Assembly: GCA_035640715.1 (NCBI GenBank)
Contig: DASQVO010000042.1
Location: forward strand, 1 to 15,306
Source of the DNA: DASQVO01 sp035640715
Lineage (GTDB): Bacteria > Actinomycetota > Actinomycetes > Streptosporangiales > Streptosporangiaceae
Direction: 5' to 3'
DNA: 15,306 bases
Position numbers and translations under genes: made by a program. Under the pieces are notes generated by a model. That model made no database searches. It had not been told where the DNA came from and was given only the letters and a program-made list of their open reading frames with translations. This document shows positions 5,628 through 12,567 of this stretch, piece by piece (position 1 is the stretch's first letter; each line of letters opens with the position of its first letter).

Positions 5628-6413
5628 CTAACGACGACGCGCTGGGCCGGGCGCGCCGGGCCTCAGCAGACCCTGGTACCCGTTCTCGGAGGCATGGGTC
5701 GCCGGGTTTTCCGGTTCGGCCACGGCCGGGGGCTCCGGCTCCTTGGGCTTGCGGGGGATCGGGCCGACCGCGGCGGCGAGGACCAGGGAGTTCGGCAGGG
5801 ACATCACGCTCTCGCCGGTGTCAAGGCGGATGTAGGTGATGCCGATCTCGGTCACGATGCCGTCGAGCGAACCGGCCAGCGCTCCCGCCTGCAGCCGGAT
5901 GGCGTCACCGACCTTGAAGGGCCTGGACAGCAGCAGGACCATTCCGGCGAAGATGTTCGACATGGACTGCTGCGCCGCGATGCCGATCAGCACGCTGGTG
6001 AAGGCACCGCCGACGAGAAGCTGCCCGACCGACACGCCGAAGAGCTTAAGCGTCATGGCCAGGGTGATGATGAGGCCGACGAGCAGGACCGCGTAACGGA
6101 TCACCGCGGCATGAGCCGATCCGAGCCTCAGCTCGAACACCGTCCGGATCTTGCCGGAGATGCCCACCACCGCGGATGTGGCGAGCACGCAGAAGACGAT
6201 CGCGGACCCGTAGGCAAAGACGCGGGGATAGTGGAAGCCGACGATGGGGTAGCCCGAGTACGACCGGAAGATGCTCGCCGCGTTATGGGAAACGCCGTTC
6301 GCCGCGATCGCGAGCACCAGCGCGATGATCTCTTTCCACGGCCGCGTCTTCTCCTTGACTCGTGCCATCTGAATACCCAGCTGCTCACGCCTGCGGACGT
6401 CACCCTGGTCCAC
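5628..6413 (-). CDS. MscS-type mechanosensitive ion channel family protein
   Basis: A 261-residue inner-membrane protein. Helices appear at about 27-42, 66-84 and 103-123, followed by the pore-lining helix and the start of the beta domain (LLVGGAFTSVLIGIAAQQSMSNIF 132-155, then LSRPFKVGDAIRL 162-174), the hallmark of MscS. The beta domain ends at SLPNSLVL (205-212). The C-terminal alpha/beta vestibule of classic MscS is largely absent, replaced by a Pro/Glu-rich and then basic tail. Such channels release ions and osmolytes under membrane tension as homo-oligomers. The GTG start at 6413 is supported by AGGAGGG at 6423-6429 with 9-nt spacing; an internal ATG at 6368 lacks a good site. Its promoter must lie in the 230-bp gap behind the acetate transporter gene, since two strong hairpins separate them. 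Confidence 0.85.
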   Translation of the reverse strand: MDQGDVRRREQLGIQMARVKEKTRPWKEIIALVLAIAANGVSHNAASIFRSYSGYPIVGFHYPRVFAYGSAIVFCVLATSAVVGISGKIRTVFELRLGSAHAAVIRYAVLLVGLIITLAMTLKLFGVSVGQLLVGGAFTSVLIGIAAQQSMSNIFAGMVLLLSRPFKVGDAIRLQAGALAGSLDGIVTEIGITYIRLDTGESVMSLPNSLVLAAAVGPIPRKPKEPEPPAVAEPENPATHASENGYQGLLRPGAPGPARRR

Positions 6414-6422
6414 CCTTTGATT

Positions 6423-6429
6423 CCCTCCT
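6423..6429 (-). promoter_or_regulatory. Ribosome-binding site fixing the MscS GTG start
   Basis: AGGAGGG on the minus strand, 9 nt before GTG 6413. It is a near-perfect Shine-Dalgarno sequence and decides the start against the in-frame ATG at 6368, which has none. Confidence 0.75.
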
Positions 6430-6510
6430 TCGTCCTCCCGGGGTTTCCGGCCATCCCGCCTACGTTATCGGGACAGTTGAGGACGGACGCAGGGAACCGG
6501 GGGCGCAGGC

Positions 6511-6535
6511 GGGCCGGCCGGAGACCGGCCGGCCC
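6511..6535. terminator. Perfect 11-bp GC hairpin with 3-nt loop
   Basis: GGGCCGGCCGG and CCGGCCGGCCC are separated only by AGA. The arms contain GGCC repeats that could also pair locally. It is the second hairpin met by transcripts leaving the acetate transporter gene on the minus strand, and lies upstream of the MscS gene. Confidence 0.45.
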
Positions 6536-6554
6536 CGCGCGACGCTGCCGGAAA

Positions 6555-6607
6555 CGCGGCCGGTCCCGGAGGCCCTGGCGTTGAACGGGTCTCCGGGACC
6601 GGCTGCG
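6555..6607 (-). terminator. Long 17-bp stem-loop after the acetate transporter gene
   Basis: 6555-6571 pairs with 6591-6607 (17 positions; one is G-T when read on the plus strand) around a 19-nt loop; the inner 13 bp (GCCGGTCCCGGAG / CTCCGGGACCGGC) are perfect. It starts 36 nt beyond the transporter stop codon at 6644, and so is the likely terminator. Confidence 0.6.
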
Positions 6608-6643
6608 GAATGCGGCGTGCGCCGGTTCAGGGTGGTGCTGGCG

Positions 6644-7294
6644 TCAGGCGATCAGGGCCCTGCCAACCGGCAGCTTGAGCCGGCCGCCGATCCCGTTGGT
6701 CACGCCGGCGGCCGAGGTGTACCACGCGACGAGCGCCGTGAGCACGCCCACGTAGCCGCCGACCTTGGTGATTCCGGAACTGCCCATGAAGCCGCCGATG
6801 AACAGGATGACCTCGGTGGCCTCCAGGGTGAGGAACACGCCGAAGACCGCCATGTTCAGCTGGGTGCTCCACAGCAGCATGTAGGTGTTGAAGATGGCGA
6901 ACGCCAGCAGGATCCACGCGATGTCATGGCTGGCTGCCGCCGGTGACGTTGCCTTCGGGGCGACCAGGAGGGCCCACAGTCCCAGGCCGATCCAGAAGCC
7001 GCCGTAGGTCGAGAACGCGGTGGCGCCGAACACGTTCTTGTTGCGGAACTCCCACATCCCGGCGAGTAGCTGGCAGAAGCCGCCGTAGGCGAACGCATAC
7101 CCCAGCCAGGCGTTGCCGGTAGCCTTGGTCATCCAGCCGGCGTTGGCGGCTGACAGCAGGAATGTGGTAAGAGCAAAGGCGGCCAGGCCGAGCGGCGCGG
7201 GGTCCGCGATGGCCGGAGCAGATGCCACGGTTGCGGCCTCTGCCGCCGGCGGGCGTTCCCCCGCCGCGGTGATGCGATCGTCGTTGACGCTCAC
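6644..7294 (-). CDS. GPR1/FUN34/YaaH (SatP) family acetate/succinate transporter
   Basis: A 216-residue six-helix membrane protein of the acetate uptake transporter family, which moves acetate (and succinate in E. coli SatP) by proton symport or as a channel. After a 30-residue Ala/Pro-rich cytoplasmic head comes the family signature DPAPLGLAAFALTTF (31-45; the common first residue is Asn, here Asp). The second conserved block is AGMWEFRNKNVFGATAFSTYG (78-98), and four more helices follow to about 196. The GTG at 7294 is chosen because AGGAGG lies 8 nt upstream and the protein then has the family's usual length; the frame extends further upstream but without family sequence. It is flanked by 340 bp upstream without a gene and by strong hairpins downstream, so it is probably transcribed alone. 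Confidence 0.88.
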   Translation of the reverse strand: MSVNDDRITAAGERPPAAEAATVASAPAIADPAPLGLAAFALTTFLLSAANAGWMTKATGNAWLGYAFAYGGFCQLLAGMWEFRNKNVFGATAFSTYGGFWIGLGLWALLVAPKATSPAAASHDIAWILLAFAIFNTYMLLWSTQLNMAVFGVFLTLEATEVILFIGGFMGSSGITKVGGYVGVLTALVAWYTSAAGVTNGIGGRLKLPVGRALIA

Positions 7295-7302
7295 GGATGA
7301 TG

Positions 7303-7308
7303 CCTCCT
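7303..7308 (-). promoter_or_regulatory. Ribosome-binding site fixing the transporter GTG start
   Basis: AGGAGG on the minus strand, 8 nt upstream of GTG 7294. It sets the translation start against upstream in-frame codons. Confidence 0.75.
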
Positions 7309-7488
7309 CGTGAAGGACTGCACGCCCTGCCAACGGCGCCCTGCCGTGGCTACGGGCGACCGTTGAATAAGAATTCGCGGTGCCGTCGGCCGGGAAGGTC
7401 TTTCCCGTGCAGCGGCGCCGCCCTGGCACGCGTGCCCGTACTGGCGGGGAAGACCAGCGCGAAGCAATTCATGCCGCGTCCTTGTCCC

Positions 7489-7503
7489 GTTCACATCTGG
7501 AAC
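7489..7503. promoter_or_regulatory. GTTC-N7-GAAC inverted repeat, candidate operator
   Basis: GTTCACATCTGGAAC is a 4+4 dyad about 200 bp upstream of the transporter start, in the AT-richest part of the gap. The left half plus CA resembles half of a Streptomyces PHO box (GTTCACC), but the 11-nt direct repeat expected for PhoP is not clear. The regulator is unknown. Confidence 0.25.
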
Positions 7504-7609
7504 AACAGAACCAAATGGAAGATCCGCGCTGAGCGTAACTCCGCGAGCGCCAGATCGCGAGACCCTGCCGCGGATTTTCCCGCCGCGTGCTGGATCGCCG
7601 CGCCAGCCG

Positions 7610-7629
7610 GGCCAGCCGCGCGGCCGGCC
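7610..7629 (-). terminator. GC hairpin right after the RCK-protein gene
   Basis: GGCCAGCC and GGCCGGCC flank GCGC; read on the minus strand all eight positions pair, one as G-U. It starts 4 nt past the stop codon at 7633 and is followed by no T tract. Confidence 0.45.
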
Positions 7630-7632
7630 AGG

Positions 7633-9372
7633 TCAGGAGCCGCACGGACAATGCCCGAATCGTCCGCATATGAGCACCGGGTAGGCGGCTATCCGGGTTA
7701 AGCGGCTCTCCGGGTCAAGGGGGACGGCCGGGGCGTTCCTGACCAGAGTGTCACCGAGGCCGGCCCTGGTGGCGAGGACCAGCAGCCGGTCCTGCGGTGC
7801 GAGCAGGTAACCGCGGTGCGGCGACCAGTCGAACTCGCCGGTTCCCTTGCGCCGGACGGCGAGCACGCGGGCCTCGCCGGGACGCTCCGCGTGCTCGATG
7901 GGCTGCCCGGCCAGCTCGGCGTCGGCCTCGACCCGCACGTCCGCGATCAGCAGCACATGCCTCCCGACCGGGATAGTGCGCAGCACCTGGTGCTCGAGCA
8001 TGGCCACGGCGAATGCCGGTGCGGCCAGATATGAAACGCTCCGGGAGACGGTGTTCCCGATCATCCTCTGCACCCGCTCGGCCAGGTCGTCGTCGTAGAG
8101 CCGCAGCACGATGCGCAGGTCCTCGCGGAGCGCACGCGCGTGCAGCGCCGCCTCAAGGTTGACCTCGTCGCTGCTGGTCACCGAGACCAGGGCGATGCTG
8201 GTCTCCAGATTGGCGGCGCGCAGCGTCTCCTCGAGCTGGGCCTCGCCGATAATGACACGCACCCCCAGCCGGCGGGCCATCGCCACCCCGGCGGCCTGTG
8301 GATCACGGTCGATGCCCACGACGTCGAAACCCAGGTCGTGAAGCTGGCCGACGGCCCTGGAGCCGACCCTCCCGAGCCCCACGACGATCACGTGCCCGCT
8401 GACCGGGCGCCGATTGTCCCGGATCGAACCGGTTAGCCGGGCGCCGACGATGAGGGCGGTCACGAATGGCACGAACACCATCCCGTCGAACGTCAGAGCG
8501 AATTGTGCGATCTTCTCCGGACCGCCGAGCGCCGGATTGGTGACCGCCGCGCCGGCCGCGTCCAGCACCGTCAGGTAGAGCGCGTTCGGCCAGGAATAGC
8601 CGGCGCCGCTTACCAGCAGCGCGAAGCCGCTGGCCAGCACGGCGAACAGGCTCATGAAGGCGAAGCCGAACTTATGCCAGACGAGACGGCGGAGCGTGCG
8701 TCCTGCGGCCCGCAGCGGATTCTGGCGGCGGGCGAGCGGATTACGCGGCGTTCCATCGGCGATGGCCAGGACCAGATCGGCGCTTTGCTGGTCCGGCGGC
8801 AGCAGTCGCGGTGCGCCGGACCCGCTGTCGGCGGCGAGCCCGCAGAGCACCCGGCCCGGGTCCGCGTCCTCGCGCCTGGCCACGTACAGGGTTCGCCCGG
8901 ACACCCGGACGTGGCTCGGGGCCGGCTCTCCTAAAGCGGCGGCCACGAACGAGGGCGCCGCCATTGAGGTGCCCATCAGGACGGCGCAGTCGGGAAAATA
9001 CGCGCGGACCCGCTCCCCCAGGCCCGGGCTGAAAATGGCGAAGACCAGCCGGAGATCGGGATTGAGCTCTCGTGCGCGCAGTGCCGCATGAAAATTGCTG
9101 ACGTCGTCTTCTCGCAGCAGGGCCAAAGCCCGGGCGGATGCGATCTGGGCGTCGGCAAATGACTCGCTGGTCAGTTCGTCTCGCTCGATCACCCGGACGC
9201 CGGGCAGTTTGCCGATGTGCGGGCCGTGATTGTGCCGCCGCGATGGCAGGATGACCGTCACGCGCTCGTGGTACCGGTAGGTGAGCTCTTCGGCGACACG
9301 GAAGGCGAGCCTGTCGTCGCCGCAAATAACGAGATGGTCTTCAGAGGCCCGGAGCCGCGTAACGGGTGGCAT
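7633..9372 (-). CDS. Two-RCK (TrkA-N) membrane protein with a filterless pore-like region
   Basis: A 579-residue protein laid out as RCK/TrkA-N domain 1 (about 11-150), a two-helix membrane unit (about 235-312), RCK domain 2 (325-465) and a TrkA-C-like domain (470-545). Domain 2 has an intact dinucleotide motif, VVGLGRVGS (330-338), with acidic D355 closing the second strand. Domain 1 has CGDDRLAFRVA instead of GxGxxG and may not bind nucleotide. The membrane unit resembles a K+ channel (helix, pore-helix-like WPNALYLTV at 261-269, helix), but where TVGYGD should stand there is DAAGAAVTNPAL. It is therefore probably not a classic K+ channel; a different ion or a regulatory role is possible. 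ATG 9372 has no Shine-Dalgarno but sits 6 nt after a TAAGAT -10 box, suggesting leaderless translation. Confidence 0.82.
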   Translation of the reverse strand: MPPVTRLRASEDHLVICGDDRLAFRVAEELTYRYHERVTVILPSRRHNHGPHIGKLPGVRVIERDELTSESFADAQIASARALALLREDDVSNFHAALRARELNPDLRLVFAIFSPGLGERVRAYFPDCAVLMGTSMAAPSFVAAALGEPAPSHVRVSGRTLYVARREDADPGRVLCGLAADSGSGAPRLLPPDQQSADLVLAIADGTPRNPLARRQNPLRAAGRTLRRLVWHKFGFAFMSLFAVLASGFALLVSGAGYSWPNALYLTVLDAAGAAVTNPALGGPEKIAQFALTFDGMVFVPFVTALIVGARLTGSIRDNRRPVSGHVIVVGLGRVGSRAVGQLHDLGFDVVGIDRDPQAAGVAMARRLGVRVIIGEAQLEETLRAANLETSIALVSVTSSDEVNLEAALHARALREDLRIVLRLYDDDLAERVQRMIGNTVSRSVSYLAAPAFAVAMLEHQVLRTIPVGRHVLLIADVRVEADAELAGQPIEHAERPGEARVLAVRRKGTGEFDWSPHRGYLLAPQDRLLVLATRAGLGDTLVRNAPAVPLDPESRLTRIAAYPVLICGRFGHCPCGS

Positions 9373-9378
9373 GCCGCG

Positions 9379-9384
9379 ATCTTA
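9379..9384 (-). promoter_or_regulatory. -10 box TAAGAT for a leaderless RCK-protein transcript
   Basis: On the minus strand TAAGAT ends 6 nt before ATG 9372, so transcription would start at or next to the A of the start codon. The absence of any Shine-Dalgarno sequence fits this. A good -35 is not visible (TGGTTT at 17-nt spacing is poor). Confidence 0.4.
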
Positions 9385-9504
9385 GCCATAGAGCCACATG
9401 TAAACCAGTAAGTGCAGCGGCCGCAGGGGCTGTGCAGGCGGGCGCGGATCAACACGGCCGCCGGGCGCGGCCCAGGTGCCCACTTGCGCGCCCCCGCAGC
9501 GGGG

Positions 9505-9510
9505 TATGCT
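9505..9510 (+). promoter_or_regulatory. Possible -10 box TATGCT for the DUF1707 gene
   Basis: TATGCT stands out in GC-rich sequence 40 nt before the DUF1707 start. The best upstream partner is only partial (TTGCGC at 9484-9489 with 15-nt spacing). Confidence 0.3.
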
Positions 9511-9549
9511 CCATGTCTATCAGGGCTAACGTCACGGGAAGGCCCGGAT

Positions 9550-10002
9550 ATGACGACAGACGGCGGGATTCGCGCTTCCGACCACGACCGGGAAAATGCC
9601 GTGGAGGTCCTCCGGGAGGCGTATGCGGTCGGCCGGCTGGACCTTGACGAGTTCGACCAGCGGACCACTGCGGCGTACTCGGCCAAGACGTGGGGTGATC
9701 TGCGCGAGCTGACCTCCGATCTTCCCGTAGGACCCAAGCTTGGCGCCGACCTCAGCGCTGCGGCCCAGGAGGCACCGGAGCCGGCGGTCGACGCCGGGGT
9801 GCAATATGAGTCCAGGCGCCCGTTCGTCCCGGTGCTGCCGATGGCCTTGGTCTGGCTGGCCATAGCCGCTGCGGCGCACACGTCGGCCGCGATCATCCCG
9901 CTGATCCTGCTGGCCCTCTTCGCGCTGCGCGCAGCCGGCGGGCGGCGCAGGCCCCCGGATCGCCGGCAGCAGGCCGACCCTCCCACCGGGCCAACGACGT
10001 GA
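9550..10002 (+). CDS. DUF1707 (SHOCT-like) domain small membrane protein
   Basis: A 150-residue protein. Residues 7-60 carry the DUF1707 pattern almost completely: IRASDHDRENAVEVLREAYA, then GRLDLDEFDQRTTAAYSAKT and LRELTSDLP. After a 30-residue linker come two hydrophobic helices (about 93-108 and 113-128) and a basic, proline-rich C-terminus. DUF1707 proteins are abundant in actinobacteria and mostly uncharacterised; the N-terminal domain is thought to be an oligomerisation or protein-contact module on the cytoplasmic side. I can only say it is a tethered adaptor-like protein. ATG 9550 is chosen for GGGAAGG at 9536-9542 with 7-nt spacing and because the domain starts at once; the frame is open from 9412, but those residues look non-coding. 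It diverges from the RCK-protein gene with a gap of 177 bp. Confidence 0.85.
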   Translation: MTTDGGIRASDHDRENAVEVLREAYAVGRLDLDEFDQRTTAAYSAKTWGDLRELTSDLPVGPKLGADLSAAAQEAPEPAVDAGVQYESRRPFVPVLPMALVWLAIAAAAHTSAAIIPLILLALFALRAAGGRRRPPDRRQQADPPTGPTT

Positions 10003-10007
10003 TCTAA

Positions 10008-10019
10008 GGCCGGCCGGCC
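10008..10019. terminator. GGCC palindrome after the DUF1707 gene
   Basis: Twelve-base palindrome GGCCGGCCGGCC, 6 nt past the stop codon at 10002. It is a possible weak terminator or cruciform; there is no loop of useful size and no T tract. Confidence 0.25.
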
Positions 10020-10149
10020 CGCGGAACAGCCGCTGGCCCAGCCGGCTCCCATAAAGGTTCCTGAGTAACCACTGGGAATCAGGCCTGATTTCGGCCACCT
10101 GCCGGGGCCAATCCGGTAGTTTCGGTTGCACATCGGTCATCGCCCGGGG

Positions 10150-10206
10150 CCTGCCGGGCTGGCAGGCATATGCCCGTGAGCGTAGCGGCGACGTCGTCGC
10201 CGCTAC
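10150..10206 (+). promoter_or_regulatory. Three inverted repeats in the leader of the glycosyltransferase-like gene
   Basis: In order: CCTGCC / GGCAGG with a 5-nt loop (10150-10166), the palindrome GGCATATGCC (10165-10174), and GTAGCGGCGACG-T-CGTCGCCGCTAC with perfect 12-base arms (10182-10206). The last ends 21 nt before the first start codon. It could be an operator, or an mRNA hairpin that reduces ribosome access or stops transcription early. Confidence 0.5.
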
Positions 10207-10227
10207 CTCGCGGCAACACCGGGAGAG

Positions 10228-11766
10228 TTGTTGGCTGACGTAACTGCGGACAGCGACAGGCAGTTTGCGCAGCGCGAAGTTGCGGGCGGAACGCCGGGTG
10301 GGCTGGCGGACGGCGCAGCGATAGCAAGCGCCACGGCGACGGCAAACGATATGCCGGCGGCCATGGCCGGGCGCATCAGGAAGCTGGTCACCGCGAACTG
10401 GCAGTTCAGCGTCGTCGTCGCGGTTGCGGCGGCGCTGCGGTGCGTGGTCATGCTCGGCTACCCGCCGATCATGTGGTTCAACGACTCCTACAACTACCTC
10501 GAGGACGCGGTCAGCAAGACTCCGGACATCGTCCGCTCCGACGGCTATCCGCTATTGCTCTTCGTCTTGCTGCCGTTCCGCAGTCTCACCCTGGTCGCCG
10601 CCCTGCAGGCTGCGATGGGCCTGGCCATGGGCACCGCCATCTACGCGCTGCTACGCCGGCGCGGGCTCCCGTGGTGGGGCGCGACGCTGCCCGCCGTTCC
10701 GGTGCTCTTCGACGTGTTCGAGATGCAGCTTGAGCACATGGTGATGTCGGATGTCCTGTTCAGCTTCCTGATCACCGTGGCGGTCGCCGCGCTCTGCTGG
10801 TTCGACCGGCCGCCGGTGCTGCTGTGCGCGGCCGTCGGCCTGGTCATCGGTTACGCGGCGATCGTCAGGTCGGTGGGCGAGCCGATGCTCGCCGTCATCG
10901 CGGTCGGCATGCTGCTCCGCCGGGTGGGCTTCAAACGCGTCGCGGCGATGGTGGCCGCCGGGGTCCTGCCGATTGCGGGCTACATGGTCTGGTTCCACCG
11001 CTTCTACGGGCAGTACGCCCTCGACGGCTCCAGCGGCACCTTCCTGTACAGCAGGGTCAGCAGCTTCGCCGAATGCTCGCAGATGAGTCTCCCGCAGAGC
11101 CTCAAGGTCCTATGTGACCCCAGGGCACCCGCTGTTCGGCCGAATTCGCAGGAATACCTATGGTCGACCACCACGCCGCTGTACAAGGTGAGCCACGGGA
11201 ACAATTTCTCCAAGTACGCGGACAGCATCGCGGGGAAATTTGCGAAAGACGCCATCCTGTCCCAGCCGCTGGCCTATCTCAGGGTGGTGGCGCATGACAC
11301 GCTGCACACATTTACCTGGACGCGTACGCAGTCGGATGTGACCGGCTCGGGCCCCTCGTTCCAGTTCAGGGAGACGGTTGATCCGGTTCCGTGGTGGGCG
11401 AACTACTATCCGCAGGACAAGGCGGCGCTGCTCCGCTACGGCGGGCCGGGCGAGGGCCAGCCGAAGGTCGTCCAGCCCTGGGCCGACCTCATCCAGGGCT
11501 ACCAGAAGTACTTCTACCTGCGGGGCACGATGCTCGGCCTCATCCTGCTCATCGCCGCCGCGGGGCTCATCGCCCGGTGGCGGCGATGGGGCGGCCTGGC
11601 GCTGCTTCCGTGGGCCGTTGGGGCGCTGCTGATCGTGGCGCCGGCGATGACCGCCGGGTTCAGCTACCGGTACGTCATCGTGGCCGTGCCGGTCACCTGC
11701 CTCGCCGCCGGGCTGGCTCTCACCAGGGAGCCCCGGGGCGCGCGCACGGCCCGGCCCCGGGCTTGA
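10228..11766 (+). CDS. Multi-spanning membrane protein, GT-C glycosyltransferase-like
   Basis: A 512-residue integral membrane protein with a cytoplasmic N-terminus of about 55 residues and roughly nine to eleven hydrophobic helices. The first helix (about 60-78) is followed by an external loop with WFNDSYNYLEDA (83-94). An acidic residue soon after helix 1 is where GT-C enzymes using polyprenyl-phosphate sugars place their catalytic Asp. A large hydrophilic segment lies at about 265-425, and three helices close the protein (SYRYVIVAVPVTCLAAGL near the end). No specific family motif decides the substrate; transfer of a sugar to a lipid or cell-wall polymer outside the membrane is the best guess. 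The start is TTG 10228 or TTG 10231, just after GGGAGAG (10221-10227); the second has better spacing. ATG 10351 is an alternative that would drop 41 residues. Confidence 0.7.
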   Translation: MLADVTADSDRQFAQREVAGGTPGGLADGAAIASATATANDMPAAMAGRIRKLVTANWQFSVVVAVAAALRCVVMLGYPPIMWFNDSYNYLEDAVSKTPDIVRSDGYPLLLFVLLPFRSLTLVAALQAAMGLAMGTAIYALLRRRGLPWWGATLPAVPVLFDVFEMQLEHMVMSDVLFSFLITVAVAALCWFDRPPVLLCAAVGLVIGYAAIVRSVGEPMLAVIAVGMLLRRVGFKRVAAMVAAGVLPIAGYMVWFHRFYGQYALDGSSGTFLYSRVSSFAECSQMSLPQSLKVLCDPRAPAVRPNSQEYLWSTTTPLYKVSHGNNFSKYADSIAGKFAKDAILSQPLAYLRVVAHDTLHTFTWTRTQSDVTGSGPSFQFRETVDPVPWWANYYPQDKAALLRYGGPGEGQPKVVQPWADLIQGYQKYFYLRGTMLGLILLIAAAGLIARWRRWGGLALLPWAVGALLIVAPAMTAGFSYRYVIVAVPVTCLAAGLALTREPRGARTARPRA

Positions 11767-11777
11767 GCACAGCCCGG
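11757..11777. terminator. Hairpin over the stop codon, between convergent genes
   Basis: CCGGGCT and AGCCCGG form a 7-bp stem with a 7-nt loop that contains most of the TGA stop of the plus-strand gene. The convergent pgl gene stops only 21 nt further, so this small hairpin would serve both transcripts. No T tract. Confidence 0.4.
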
Positions 11778-11787
11778 CTCCAGGGCC

Positions 11788-12567
11788 TTAATGAGCCGCC
11801 GGGCGGCCGATCTCCGGCGGCACCTGCGCGGCCGCCTCCCTGTCGAGCAGGAAAAGCGTCCGCTGCCGGCCACGCGCGGCGGCGGCCGGAACCTGCATGG
11901 GCCCGGCGTCGGAAAGGGCGAGCGCAACCGCTCCGGCCTTCTCCGTCCCGGCCGCCAGGATCCATATCTCCCACGCGGAGTTGATCGCGGGCAACGTCAG
12001 CGAAAGCCGCGTCGGCGGCGGTTTCGGCGCGCCGCGCACTGCGACGACCGGCCTCTCGTCGTAGAGCGCGGGCATCCCTGGGAAGAGTGAGGCGATATGC
12101 CCCTCCGGGCCGATGCCGAGGAGCAGGATGTCGAACGAGGGCACCGGGCCGTGGTCTTCCGGCCTGGTCGCCGCGCGCAGCGATGCCGCGTAGCGGGCGG
12201 CAGCCGCCTCCGGGTCGTCGCCGTCCGGCCCGTCGGGGCCGGGCATGGGGTGCACCCGTGCCGGGTCGGCGTCCACGTGGTCGAGCAGGGCCGCGCGGGC
12301 GCCCGTCTCATTCCGCTCCTCATGCCCGGCCGGCAGGAACCGCTCATCTCCCCACCAGATGTCGACATGGCGCCAGTCCACGGCGTCCCTGGCCGGCGCG
12401 GCGGCGAGCTCGGCGAGCACGGCGGTGCCGATGCCCCCGCCGGTCAGCACAAGCGACGCGGTGGCCCGCGCCGCCACGGCATCCACGAGGCGCGTCACCA
12501 GCCGGGCGGCGACCGCCGTGGCCAGCAGCGCCGCGTCCCGGTGGACAATGACTTCCGGAGCGCTCAT
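11788..12567 (-). CDS. pgl: 6-phosphogluconolactonase
   Basis: A 259-residue cytoplasmic enzyme that hydrolyses 6-phospho-D-glucono-1,5-lactone to 6-phosphogluconate, the second step of the oxidative pentose-phosphate pathway. The family blocks are all present: LTGGGIGTAV (41-50), WWGDERF (71-77), NETGARAALLD (86-96), GIGPEGHIASLFPG (151-164) with the catalytic-site His, and KPPPTRLSLTLPAIN (182-196). Length is normal for the bacterial DevB/Pgl type. Its ATG overlaps the opcA stop as ATGA (12564-12567), indicating translational coupling; GAGGAA lies about 10 nt further upstream inside opcA. The order zwf-opcA-pgl is the standard actinobacterial one, so the product of G6PDH is drained by the co-expressed lactonase. 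Confidence 0.95.
   Translation of the reverse strand: MSAPEVIVHRDAALLATAVAARLVTRLVDAVAARATASLVLTGGGIGTAVLAELAAAPARDAVDWRHVDIWWGDERFLPAGHEERNETGARAALLDHVDADPARVHPMPGPDGPDGDDPEAAAARYAASLRAATRPEDHGPVPSFDILLLGIGPEGHIASLFPGMPALYDERPVVAVRGAPKPPPTRLSLTLPAINSAWEIWILAAGTEKAGAVALALSDAGPMQVPAAAARGRQRTLFLLDREAAAQVPPEIGRPAAH

Larger units (their letters stand above)
7309..7632. other. Gene-free upstream region of the acetate transporter gene
   Basis: No credible gene. It contains a 6-bp hairpin (CGGGAA / TTCCCG, 7391-7407), an inverted repeat GTTC-N7-GAAC (7489-7503), and the hairpin closing the RCK gene (7610-7629). The middle part around 7500-7550 is clearly less GC-rich than its surroundings, as promoter regions often are, but I could not place a confident -35/-10 pair. 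Confidence 0.5.

Noticed and set aside
5616..6584. 322-codon plus-strand open frame opposite the MscS gene
   Set aside because: Arg/Asp/Gly-rich shadow sequence; the MscS frame has helices, family motifs and a strong RBS.
9532..10140. Minus-strand frames opposite the DUF1707 gene, one beginning at 10140 with MTDVQPKLPDWPRQVAEI
   Set aside because: The first 45 residues outside the overlap look somewhat protein-like, with moderate third-position G/C, but no RBS or domain is seen and the rest is a shadow of the DUF1707 gene.
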